Origin: Toxonevra muliebris
Taxonomy: Eukaryota > Arthropoda > Insecta > Diptera > Pallopteridae
NCBI GenBank assembly: GCA_963691655.1
Contig: OY829329.1
Location: forward strand, 81,028,613 to 81,092,612
DNA length: 64,000 nt
Reading direction: 5' to 3'
Part shown: in pieces, positions 12,301 through 23,867 of the stretch
Layout of the letters: every line of letters begins with the position of its first letter
Position numbering within the stretch: position 1 is the stretch's first letter
Made by a program: the position numbers and the translations under genes
The notes under the pieces: generated by a model
What the model was told of the DNA's origin: nothing
Databases searched by the model: none
Seen by the model: only the letters and a program-made list of their open reading frames with translations

Positions 12301-15045
12301 ATAGCTGTCACTGCAATGTGTCCTTTTCTGAATTTGCTGGCAAATAACACGCTTCAGATAATAGGTGTCTATTGCTTAGTACTTATTCCCACAACTAGTT
12401 TCTGCTTTCAGCTAAATTCTTTGAGGACCTACTCCAAAATATGTGCAAGTACAAGTGTATTTTTTGTTACTAATACGTATTAAAATTGTACTGCAAATAT
12501 TTCTATGGCATTTTTCTTGTTTGTGTTTACAAATGAAAGTCTTCAAAATATTTTTTACAGCCACTTTGGAATATTTTTTGTCTGTATGCAACAGTGCCAA
12601 AAAAATGCGCATTCCTTGGTGTTTGTTGCTGCTCTGCTTTTTCCGTTTTGTTCTGTTTACTCTCTGGAAGCCACTTTTGAAATTGGTCCGAACATTTCTC
12701 AGTTGTTTCATTAAATTTTTGTGTTTTCTATTAGTTTTTCCTTTCTTTTTTGCAGATTTAAAAAAAAAAACAAAATTTTCAGCAGCGCAAACAAGCGTTA
12801 AAATTGTTACCAGTTTTTAGTTCGCAGTTTTTTTATTTTTACCATGAATTTCTGTTTTTTGTTTTATTTTTGGCCGCAGCAAATTTCCAGCAATATTTTC
12901 ATGACTATTTGCATTTTTGTTTTATTGCCAATTTTAACATAAACGAGTATGGTTAAAATTCTCGTTTCTCGGATTTAAAATTTAAAAAATAAATATCTTT
13001 TTGCGGGTTGCCGTTTACAGTAGCGGTCGATCTAATAAAGATTAATTTGGATGAAAAATTATATGTATTTTTTGATTATCGCGATACGTTGTTACAGAAA
13101 ATTTAACCATGCATGCATGCATTTAAATATTATCTATGTGCACATAAATGCTTGAGTATTGAGAGATAGCTCCATTAGTTGGAAACTGTTTGGCATAAGC
13201 TCATGTCTCATTCACGCCAAAAATGATAATTAATTGCAATAATTTATTAGAAACGAATTTCAGCTATGCAAACAATTCTTATGAATATGTTGAGACTGAC
13301 GCGGATTTTGAATCAGTAAAAGTGTCGTTTCAAAAAATAAACATATCAACATACGAGCAATTGAAACCATATTGAAACTCAAGCAGACTTCCATTTGGAT
13401 AAGCTCACGCCACCAAACGCACCAGATGTGTTCAATTGCCAAAGTTAAAAGATTCACATTTTGAAGGTTATTACTGAATGATGAATATAAAACAGATTAT
13501 GAATTTATTCTCGAAAATTCAATTCGTTTTACAAAAATCTCAAATTATATGCCGAAAAATTTCAAAACTGTGCAGATTGATTTATATATTTACATAAGTA
13601 AAGTAGCAAATTGAATGTCACTTTCAAATCTAGAAATCTTAACTTCAATCTAAGCATTTTAATATATAAATACAGTAAGACAATCTCAATTGGCAATCAA
13701 ATCCCAAATATTAGCATACATAATCCCATGAAATTTCTTTCATACACATTCACACCCATGCAGGCATCCCATCCAAAATCTCACACAAAAGGCAAACGAT
13801 TTTCAATTTTCCCTGCACGAAAGCTCACTACAAATGAAGTTAATCATTTGTAGAGCATTATCAATCCATATTAGGTTGGTCCCAGTTGTTGTTAGTACAC
13901 ACATACGTGCATACGTATATACATGTGTATGTGTGTGAATATGTAAGCCTAAGCTTATCATTACTCACAATTAACACAAAAATAAATACACACATACACA
14001 CTCATTCCTATATAACAACCATAAAACAGCTTATAGCACTTAAGGACTAAACACGAGCACACCAGTCAAAAGGTCTGGGAAGATTTTACTTTTTAGGATT
14101 AAATTGTGCATAATACTAAGTAATATCTGTAGATTAAATTTAAATATAAGAAAGCAGAAGTATTTCTATAATTTCCAGCTAGGTTAGAAATTTCTGAATC
14201 ATAGTTTGACTCTCTCTTGTCTATCCAAAATCATTCATTTTAAAGTTCTTTAATAATTCGCCTTCTATACAAATCTTTAAAATAATTCGTTCAAAGGTTT
14301 TTATTCCTAGCTTTCCCTTTTGTTCTTTTCTAATCTAATAAACTTAACTTTTATGACATGAAATGCAAACTACCTACATGTGTAAATAATGCCATTGTAA
14401 ACTTAAAAAACTTTACACTTTTCTAGTAATCAATTTAACAGAAAAAGTAAACTTAAAATAATTTCAACGCTGCTGAAAGCAAAACAGCAGCAACTCTCAT
14501 TTGTAAACACTTCATTTCCTTTTATTATTTTTACCACAAAATATCCTTGAATTTTACACATTTACACCTTTTGCTATTCTGACAGTTTGCCAAGTTTTGC
14601 TATGCTACTTAAGAAAAACAAGCAACAGTTGCACATTCACTGCTATAATCGTATATTCATATGTACAAACCCAAGTGTGTGTGTGTGTGTGTGTGAGTAC
14701 TTTAATATCCCTTTTGGTTTTTCTCATTTTATGCTTTTGCGAACTATTTTTTTCTTTTTCTTTTCAATTTAATACATTTTGACACTCTCCCAGCCATTTC
14801 AGTTTAATTTAATCCTACTGAAAGTACAAATATGTGTGCACATACACATACTCGTGCATATGCAAGTAGAAACTAGTACATATACAATTTCCCTAGGTAT
14901 AATATCATGTATACGAGAATGTATAAATAAATATATTTTAGTAAGGAAATTGCTAGTTTGGAGCATAACTATCTGTTCGGTATAAGTAATTTTTACTACA
15001 TCTTTTTAATACATCAAATGGAATTGGCTTATTCATTTACTTGTA
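9348..15045. other. Non-coding stretch, no supported gene
   Basis: AT-rich sequence with several short random reading frames rich in F, L, K and N. It contains a CAG repeat at 10697-10710, a GCATGCATGCAT motif near 13111, and a GT microsatellite at 14675-14695. I see no splice-bounded coding frame, RNA gene or recognisable transposon here. Confidence 0.55.
14675..14695. repeat. (GT)n microsatellite
   Basis: About ten uninterrupted GT units, bounded by AA on the left and GAGTAC on the right. Confidence 0.95.
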
Positions 15046-15725
15046 CAGGTCTCTCCCGCATAACACGGTACTGCTGCAATAAGGTTGGTGAACGCGGAAT
15101 ATTTCGTATAATGCAATTAGTGCAAATATTTTGAAGTGCAAATTGCTGTTGGAATTCGCCATAAAAATATTTAACTGCAGCTAAATTTTAATTTTTCATC
15201 AGCATTTGATACACTATTCAATTTCAGGTTTACTCCATATTTCAAATCACACTACGATCAATTAAAAAGAACGCCTTTGTGATGCTGTATGAAGCACCTA
15301 TAGATCCTAGGTAACTCATAGGGTATTGGTTACACAAAAACATTTCCCTAAAGCGTTCAAAGCAACGGAACTACACTTTTACAAAACTATAAGTGCTACT
15401 AGCGAGATTCGGTTTGCCGCAGTGCCTAAGACGATGTAGCTTATACTATAATTAAAAAGATAACACGATATACATATACATACTTGTAGGATTTTAATTA
15501 AATTATATTTCAATTCAGTTATAAAAGTTCAATAAAGTGTAATGTTAGTTGGAATAACTACATAGCATTAATGGCTGACGAGGAGCGACCGGCGACTTGA
15601 CTCGTTACGTGAACACTGGGCTCCAAGGCGATGACTGCTGTCCGCTGTAACTGTCAGCCAATCATATGCCGACCACCAACCTCTACATACATGATAGATA
15701 TATCGTGTTGTAAAGGGGATACCTG
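15046..15725. mobile_element. Pogo-like non-autonomous element, copy 1
   Basis: A 680-bp element flanked by TA on both sides (15044-15045 and 15726-15727). The left end reads CAGGTCTCTCCC then GCATAACACGG. The right end, reverse complemented, reads CAGGTATCCCC then TTTACAACACG. CAG-starting inverted ends with TA target duplication fit the pogo/Tigger branch of the Tc1/mariner superfamily. Two relatives, at 19293-20305 and 30475-31763, share the CAGGT...AACACG ends. No transposase frame is present, and a GC-richer patch lies at about 15575-15685. The element would depend on an enzyme supplied elsewhere. The pogo assignment is inferred from the ends only. Confidence 0.75.
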
Positions 15726-18360
15726 TAAACACATGCAATATATGATATAGATAGTTTCGTAATCTTCATGAAAGAGAAGCTGATGTAGAGACGTAATGAA
15801 TTCGTAATGGATTGGGTAGAATAATTTTTCTTACTTTTTAATGAAAGTCAAAAAAGCTTTTTCATAATATTAATCCACTATCTGATAAAGAACAAACAAT
15901 TTTAAGAAAATAAACGAAAAGACTTGTTTATTTTTGATACTCTCATCTCGGCAAATATGGTATTTCCATGTACAAAAATGTCTGAGGGCGGGGAGGATGT
16001 AGTCGAAAAGAAAAGTAAAATACAATAGATGTTGCAATAAACGCGTCTAATAACAAAGTATTTTCTTTGTTAAAGTTTCCCATGTCTTCATTTCAATTGA
16101 ACTTATTTAAATACTTTTAAAATTCTTCAATTTCCAAATTTCTTAGTATTTTTTGTTAGATTTTGGCCTCACTTTAATTTGGATTAGATTCACTTGAAAT
16201 TACCTGAAATCTCGTCAATCTATTTTTCGTACTCAAGTGCAATAACTGTAAATTCGAGTGATACCTCCTTGTAGCTCGCATACACACACACACACACACA
16301 CCCAAACAACTGAATGTGCTTTGAAATTTAAAAACCTGGAGCATTTCGTAGCGCGAATTTCCACTTAAGCAATTTTGACGCCACGCTCAATATATCGAAG
16401 AACGAAAAAATCATATTACACACTAAGCTTTTACGATGGTCATAAACGTATGATGATGGCGCCCCCTCTAGCTCCAGCTACCTCTCCTGCTCAATTCTAC
16501 CTAAGCTTCTCTGTTGTTCCCAATTCACGGATTTTACAATTCTCTCATATAGAGCAACATGTTTGGATAATGGAAAAACTTTGTGTGTCTATAATTTTAG
16601 TTTTTTTTGCAATTTCCCTCATGCTTCTCAATTTTTTGTGTTTCGTTTCCTTTAAGTTACACTCGAAATCCTTATAAAAAATTCCTTTTGCCACTTCGAA
16701 TAGTTTTCAGCAATTGTTTTGCCAAAAAAAACAACAAGTATTACAAAACTTTGTTGCTTTTATATTGTATTATTTCTAGAAGCAGAGAAATAACTTCAAT
16801 ACCAACGCAATTTATTGTTGATACCCAGAAAAAAAGGAAGCCTCAAACGAAAATGTTTGCGTTTTGTTTTATTTATAATTAAATTCCATGCTGCGAACAT
16901 TTTTCTTTGGCTGTTTACAACAAGTAGGTAAATAGTATGCACCATAGTACCCGTAAGTTTTTGGTTGTATGTATGTATTGGTGTATTTATTTTACTGTGT
17001 GTATGAATATGTTTCAAGGATTTCGCTTCTTCGTTTACTTTGGCAATGTTACTTTTATTCCCAAATCTGGGGATCAACTATGCAGGCATTTCGATTGTAA
17101 GAAGGTTACCTGTGCGGCATTGCAACGTGTAGTATACCAACTATTTTATTGCACTATATATATATGTATGTATGTGTGTATATTGTACATAAACCAAAGT
17201 TGTAAACGGCAGTACTGAAAGCAAAGACGGCGAGAAGAAAGCAAAAGTAAGGCGAAAGAAGCTTTTTTCATTGCCATTTACCAGAAATTGTGCTATTTAT
17301 ATTTATTGCAAAAAAAATGACTCTTACACTAAAGTGTCAGTGAGGCAAAGAAACAATTTGTCGATCGAATATGGTAAACATGTAGTAAAGAAGTTCTGTA
17401 TTTAGATTAGACTATATATATAGATATTTCGTATATATTTTGATAAAGTTCCCTTACAGCAGGCGCGTAGGATAAAGTAGGGTACCTTTGACACCGGGGC
17501 ACATTTGACTTTGCCATTTTCAGAGTGACCACGCCCTAAGAGCCAAAAAGTTGAAATGCAGAAAAAAGCTTTATTAAATTTAAAGTAACGCTTTAACTCT
17601 TCTTAGATTAACATGGGTTTTTTAAATTTTGCTAACGCTGATATAATTTTCGACAACCAGTAAGTCAGCGTTTTGTAAATTGATTGAAATTGTTTTTTAA
17701 AAACGAGTAAGCACTGTTCTTTAGTGTTAAATAAAACAAGTGACTTTGAAAAAGAAGAAAAAATCATCAAGACCCTTTTGGGGCGCATTTGACTTTTACT
17801 AAAAAAGCACATTTAACATATCTCAATTGTTCCCTATATTGCTGACTTACTTATTTACAATACAATTGTTATATGTACAATATTTTCTGTTTATACATTT
17901 TTAAAGATATGGGTCGTAGCTACATAAAGAAGACAAATCGAAACGAAATTGATGGGGCGAAAGTGAAGAGAGCTATTTCAGATATTAAAAATAAATAAAA
18001 TATGGGGTAAATAGGACAACATTTAATTTCCTTCATAAATTTCTCAGAGTCGTACCACAAATGGTTCTTGAAATATTCCATAATTAAATCTCAGATTTGT
18101 GGAAGGTGCCACACCTCCTTTTCCAATCCTACTCACGTTTTTTGTTTGTAGTATGACATTGTCAATCGACGTCCTCGTGGGGTACTACACCCAGTTGTAA
18201 TTTTGAGCTCAGACTATGCCTATCATATGACTAGAGAAATAATGCATCATTGTACAAATTTAAAAGAATTAAAAAGAATAAATTCTCAAAAACAAACTTC
18301 TGATTAAAACTTTCATTGTTTATAAACTAACCACTCACCAAAAATAGCATGCCTTTTGTG
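15726..18360. other. Non-coding stretch with small repeats
   Basis: No supported gene. A CA microsatellite lies at 16282-16301. Two direct copies of a GGGGC(A/G)CATTTGACTTT motif lie near 17497 and 17774. The frame at 16375-16677 is low in protein-like character and is not called. Confidence 0.5.
16282..16301. repeat. (CA)n microsatellite
   Basis: About ten CA units, followed by CCAAACAACTG. Confidence 0.95.
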
Positions 18361-18745
18361 ATTAAATTCAGAAATATTCCTTTTGTTGAAAAATTTTACC
18401 GATAAAGAAGAAATATACTATTTTGGCCGAAATTTCTATGAGTTTTTGGCAAATTCCTTTTTAATAAGACAAATAAACCAAAATACATTTTTTTGGTCGG
18501 ATTTCTACTTGGTTTTTGGCTGAAATTCCTTTTTTGTTTGGCAGTTAGGCCAAAGGAAATTCTGCCAAAAAATGTTGGCCGAAATTCTTTCTTTTTTTTT
18601 TTGTCGTATTTCCTAAACATAAGGAAATTAGACCAAAATATTTTCATAAATATTTTTTTGCTGAAATTCCTTTTGGATTTTGGTCGAAATGGTCGGATGA
18701 ACCCCCAAAATCCCCGTTCTGCGTACGCACCTGCCTTTTTGTAAT
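18361..18745. repeat. Degenerate minisatellite with a GCGTACGC end
   Basis: A block of irregular repeats built on TTTTTGGCCGAAATTCCTTTT and its reverse (AAGGAAATT..GGCCAAA), in units of roughly 30-60 bp. It ends at CCCCGTTCTGCGTACGCACCTG. The open minus-strand frame across it (18396-18767) simply translates the repeat and is not a gene. The unit resembles repeat-array transposon remnants with a GTGCGTACGC boundary, but I cannot name the family. Confidence 0.6.
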
Positions 18746-19310
18746 TTTGATAATAATTTTTTCGCAATAACGAATCTTTATAGTTTGTACTATTGCTTGA
18801 TAACTTGTTTCAAATACCATTGAAAATTGTATCTGAACGTATGACTGACTCTTCGCTTGAATATTTAAGCAGCTGACGATGATTTCAGAATCTATTTTAA
18901 GCATATGATTTCAATTAACTACAATTCTTTTTTCTGGTGTTTTTCAATGTTTTTTCAGTTGTGTTTTGTTTTTATTTCGACGTTTAACATTTTGCAAATT
19001 TATGATGCGTTACATTCACAACAAACGACACATTTTATAGTACACCATCAATCAGTTTGTCATTTAAATGGTTTACTTTTCTTAATGGGAATGAAGGCTG
19101 TCAAAGTTGGGGAAAGTTTTATATACTTGGATAATATTATGTTTGCATGTGTACTTCTGCTTCTTTTTAGGGTATGTTGGGTTATTCCAATTTGTGCGGA
19201 AATTTTTAATGAACCAATACTGAATTAATAATACTGAAACGGATAACGGATAAATTTAAGTCTTAGTGTAATGGATAACATTGCAGCGATTACAGGTAGA
19301 CCTCGCTTAA

Positions 19311-19487
19311 CCCTGGACGCATGTTTACGTTTTACAATTTTTCTTTTTAAATAAGTGTTGGTAAACATTTAATTTATAAATAAATGTTATTAAAAAAAAT
19401 TTCCGTTGTTGTTTTTCTATATAGTAAATGTGTGTATAGACCATGTGTACGAACTCATTAAATAATGCCGTCGTCGTACTTCCAGGG
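19311..19487. mobile_element. piggyBac-type MITE inside the pogo-like left arm
   Basis: A 177-bp insertion flanked on both sides by TTAA (19307-19310 and 19488-19491). Its inverted ends are CCCTGGA / TCCAGGG. TTAA duplications with CCC ends are the signature of piggyBac-mobilised elements. Excising it and one TTAA rebuilds the host element's arm, so the insertion is younger than the pogo-like copy. Confidence 0.75.
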
Positions 19488-19923
19488 TTAACACGGGGAT
19501 TACGTTCCTGGAAAATGCCGTGTTAAGGGACATCGTGTTACATGATACAAGGAACCAGGGCAAAAATAGAGGTTATGTTCCAAGATCTTAAAAGATACCT
19601 AAAAGTAATTTTTTTGTTTATTCTTCAGACATTTTTTTAATTGAAATTATAGCCATGCATGCATAAGAAAATAAAAAAAACGTCGATCGATTCGCTAAAC
19701 TTGGGACAAAAACTAGCAAGTACACTCTCCAATCCATAATATATAAAACAGATTTTCCAGCGTTCTTGGTGCTTCTAGAAAGGTTTTTTTTTTTAATTGA
19801 TTTTCCAAGTAAAAAACTGAGCCTGGCGACCATTAAACTTCAATATTTTTTCGTGAACATTTTAGGATGTCTAAATGAAGCAAAGTGGACCCTTTTTGTA
19901 TCTTTTGTATGTATTCACACATA

Positions 19924-20167
19924 TCGCTCATTTACTAAAAGACTGTCATAAGTCAAAAAACACGATTTTTGAGTTAATGATGCAGAATTATTTATTATGT
20001 CACGCTTCATATTGTGTAAATTTTATATTAATATTTTGAATACTCTGCGCGTGAGAATTATAAGATTTCTTCTTCTTCTGCAAAATGGGAGTTAATTGAA
20101 AACTTTAAACGCGTTTTCAGCAAAATCACGTTTTTTGAGTTATGACAGTCTTTTACTAAATGACCGA
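19924..20167. mobile_element. TA-flanked MITE with ~50-bp inverted repeats, nested
   Basis: The left arm begins TCGCTCATTTACTAAAAGAC and runs on to a CACGATTTT phrase. The right arm, reverse complemented, begins TCGGTCATTTAGTAAAAGAC and runs to CGTGATTTT. The arms pair over about 50 bp with few mismatches. TA lies on each side (19922-19923 and 20168-20169). The 244-bp unit would fold into a long hairpin. It is non-coding, and a Tc1/mariner-type MITE is the best inference. Confidence 0.7.
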
Positions 20168-20305
20168 TATATGTTTGTGTATAAATCAAACAACATTTTT
20201 TTCCAAAACCGTGTTAGAACGAGGTTTTACCGTGTTAAACAAAAAGTGAAACATGTTAGAGCGAGGCCGTACTATAAGAAGTATGTGTTAAGCGAGATCT
20301 ACCTG

Positions 20306-23300
20306 TAAGTTGGATTGAATTCCGTATAGTATGATCATAGTAATGGAATTCATAATTCAGAATATCTTTGTTTTGCATGTAAACTAAATATTTTAAATAG
20401 CTCAGGAGAATAAAAACTGAAAAATTCGATACTTTGAATGCGTATTTTCTTGTCTCAAAGTTGGCTTCTCTAAAAAGCAAAACATATGAGTTTTCAATCT
20501 TGAATTTGATCTTAAGCTTTAAATGGTTCCCAGATCTTTCTTTAATAAAAAGTAAAAACTAAGTAAGTGTATATGGAACTAATGAGATTCAGTTTATCTC
20601 TTCAGATTTAAACACATTTCATATATTTATTTTCCATTCCAATTTTTAAATTCCCGAGATATATAGATTTATAAATCTATTTTTTTAGTGTTCTTACTGT
20701 TCAAATATTTTAATGATTTGTTTCAGAATGCAGTAAAATTTCATCAAAGTATTAAGTAAAGTATTACTAGAAACAAAAAAAGAAAACCTCAGAAAGAAAC
20801 ATCATCAATTAGTTTTTTAAATGGATTTGTCAAATCGCGCAGAAAGTTCAAAATGTTCAAAGTAAACACAAAAGTCATAAAATGTTGAGAATGTAAGCAT
20901 ATTCTATTTTTAAGCTGCAAAACTAACCAATAAGATGAAAATGAAAAAAAAATCTTTAAAGTGGATACATACGAGTATAAAAAACTCTTTTGTTTGCATT
21001 AGGCACACTAAAATTATTTTAATGTGTTTCACCACCAGCACGCCACATAATTCAGCTGAGAATGTTTTATTGTAACGAAAATGAAACCACTGAATGTGTG
21101 CAAGAAGTACATAAGCAAATAAGTAAGTGTCTGTGTTGCAAGGGCGTTCGCTTCACGAGGAGGGCATAGTTCTACATGGAGCCAAAATGATAAATGGGGG
21201 ACTTTGACCCCTTTCCATGGAATGATTTGATGGCACATTATGACTGCAAGTCGTCATCAACCAATGAAACGTAAACAGCTTGGCAACTCTGTCCTTAGCC
21301 ACAGACAAAATATAAGCAAATGTTTTGTGTTAAAAGCTGTAAAAATAATTTAGAAATATTTTATTATATTTAACTTGCCAGCAATTATAATCGTCGATAT
21401 TTTATTATTGGCAATACGATAAAACTGGCGAGGCCATGGCAACTAGCACTCAAAAATTGTATATTATTTCGTAGTAGTGATTTGGACTAATTAATTCAAA
21501 GTACAGAAAGGAATAAGAATTGTTGTTGTTTTTATGAAAAATTCAATATGTTTTTAATTGCTTTTCTTCCAGTTTATATTCGCATGGCAGCTATACCTCC
21601 ACAGCAGGTGATGACTGTGGTTTCTAATGAGCAATTGGCAATATAATAAATGAAGCAAAAAGTCAAGCAAAAGTTGAAAACGGGAATTTGGTGAAAAGTG
21701 AGTGAAATTTTTTAATGCGGCGATTAATTTAACTAAAACTAGAGACCTCATTACATACTAACTCAGCTTCTTAAACTTTCCTCATGCTATTCCAATTTTT
21801 GCAGCTTCCTTTTCATTAGCACACAACCGAAAGTGTTTCCATGAATTAAAAATGCCAATGCAAAAACTAAAATGAATGGAAAATTGCAATGCAATTATAA
21901 ATACTTCACTTACGCTAAAGCGTCAAGATCACCAAGTTGCAACTGAAAAAGAAAATGTCAAGCATTGCAATTGTGCGTTAACATCAACACCACAGGCATC
22001 AACTCTAGCAACACTGACTGCCACACCATACCCAGTATGACGGGACGGCAGAATGCGTGTCAAAAACGCCAAATGTTGAAACAGCAAAAAAAGTGAGGGA
22101 GTGAGGAGAAATCGCTCATATTGTGTATACAAGGAGACGACACTGGCGCGTGTATGAAATGACAACTAGCATGACACAATGCTAACAAGATGAAAAACAA
22201 CGTAAACACCAACAAAAATAATAAACACAGCAACAGCAAAAGCAGCCACTGCCAGTGCCTCGAATTGTTTGTGCTAAAACTTAAGACAAATATGCATGCG
22301 GCTTCGCACTGACAAGCGAGCACATCATGAACGTGTCAAAAAACCTTCAACAAAACATTTGAGGCTGGATTGTTGCAATTGTTGCTGTTGTTGTTGCAGT
22401 ACGAGTTGCTTGCCATACCTAAGAAGCAAAAAAAATTGTCCTCGTCAAACTCGTTCACAACATTTTTCCCTTCATTTTCCACTGTAACGATTCACGCTCC
22501 CGATTCTTTGACTGAAGCCAGTTTTCAGTGTTGCCAAAGTACTGAAAACCATCGAGAGTAACATTTTTGGTATCAAAGGGTGTGCGAGGGGGCGGGGCAT
22601 TCATTTATATTTTAGCATTTTCATTTTCGCTTTTTCTCTTCAGTGCAACCACATCACTGTTCCACTGTTATCGAGGCGTGTTTGGCGATGATTGCTGCTG
22701 CTGTTATGTTGTTGTTTTTTTTTATATAAAGAAAACTGGCAAACTTCGGTAAATTTTTGGAGCATTTGACGTTTGCTTTTCTGTCTCTTTAAATATATTT
22801 AAAATGCTGGATATTTCTATTTATCGCTTCTCTTATGTTGCTCTTAAACTTAACTATAAGAGTGAAGATACATTAATATACTCAGTCTCATCAACGCACT
22901 TGACTCCTTTGAGATATCCTTGAAGTTAGTCTAGGAATACCTTAAGCTACTGAATAAATAAGACAAGGCAAACAAAGCAACCTTCTTCTTCTGGATCCCT
23001 GGATATACGGAATCGTATTGGTCCCCAGCCGTTTCTAAGTACAAAAATTCCCACTATAAAAGATAAGCAAACGGGAGTCACAACCACTAACTGGACACTT
23101 TAACACAAAAATAACAACTCTATGCCTTTAGTTCAATAAAACAAACTTGGAATAATTAAAAATTTGTTAGGAATGAACTTCACCTGTTAAAAAGACACCG
23201 AGATTCCAGAGCTCTTTCTCCTGCACAGTGAGGCACTCGCTTGTGGAAAGAAAATATATTTGAGGCTCTACTGGCCAGATATTTGTGGTATCACATACTT

Positions 23301-23362
23301 AGACTTCGATAATAGATTTCTATCGGGCTACTAAATTTGTCAAAGTACATTAAACCCATTAT
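20306..23362. other. Non-coding stretch, no supported gene
   Basis: AT-rich DNA with CTG/GTT low complexity near 22225-22405 and 22690-22720. Short frames at 22060-22323 (minus) and 22296-22487 (plus) come from these repeats. A lone hAT-like end motif, CAGTGTTGCCAAAG, occurs at 22526 without a correctly oriented partner. Confidence 0.5.
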
Positions 23363-23867
23363 CAGTGTGGCCAATTAATTAAATACATATATTTTTAAAG
23401 TTTTTAATTCACAGCATTTCTAAATTAAACAAACACAAGCAAAACTGAAATAAGAATGTGGAAAAATATACACAGTAAAAATTTTTAATATCACATATCG
23501 ATGTCGAAGTCTATATTCTCTTCATTACTATCAGCTTCTTTTGGCCATAACACACTCTTTAGTCTGAATTCAGAAGCATTATAAACACTATTGCTGTTTA
23601 TGTACGTCATCAGGTATTTTGTAATTTTCGCAAAATGAATTTTCGTGTTTTAATCCATTTTTTATATGAAGTAGAGATTTTTTTGAATTAAGTGACTTAC
23701 GGGTACGAACTTTTGTTAGGATTATTCAGGAAATGGGTTATTTAGCGGAGCATTTAGTGTCTTTTAAATTGAAACAACGCGCTAAAAAACCCGCTTCACT
23801 TTTTTCCGCGTTTTTATTTTCAAAAAGCACTAAATTTAGCGGGAAAAGCGCTAAGTTGGCCACACTG
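23363..23867. mobile_element. hAT-like non-autonomous element
   Basis: The element is 505 bp with terminal CAGTGTGGCCAA and TTGGCCACACTG. It is flanked by a perfect 8-bp target duplication, CCCATTAT, at 23355-23362 and 23868-23875. An 8-bp duplication with CAGTG ends fits hAT. The right subterminal region repeats a GCGCTAA/TTTAGCG phrase (GCGCTAAAAAACCCGC, then TTTAGCGGGAAAAGCGC), a likely transposase-binding array. The frame 23733-23963 covers part of it but is not protein-like. Confidence 0.85.

Larger units (their letters stand above)
19293..20305. mobile_element. Pogo-like non-autonomous element, copy 2, with two nested insertions
   Basis: The element is 1013 bp and flanked by TA (19291-19292 and 20306-20307). 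Its ends are CAGGTAGACCTCGCTTAAC and, reverse complemented, CAGGTAGATCTCGCTTAAC: one mismatch in 19. Removing the insertion at 19311-19487 restores a left arm reading CTCGCTTAACACGGGG, which matches the ATAACACGG arm of copy 1. The right arm repeats the TGTTAGAGCGAGG and GTGTTAAGCGAG phrases. A further insertion sits at 19924-20167. No transposase is encoded. The family assignment (pogo/Tigger-like) rests on the CAG end and TA duplication. Confidence 0.85.

Noticed and set aside
12412..12820. Frame of 125 codons, Phe/Leu-rich, resembling a membrane protein
   Set aside because: The hydrophobicity comes from T-rich DNA. Frames in two registers and on the other strand are equally open.
22005..22540. 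AGCAACACTG and CAGTGTTGCC motifs, considered as a hAT pair
   Set aside because: They point away from each other, so they cannot be the two ends of one element.
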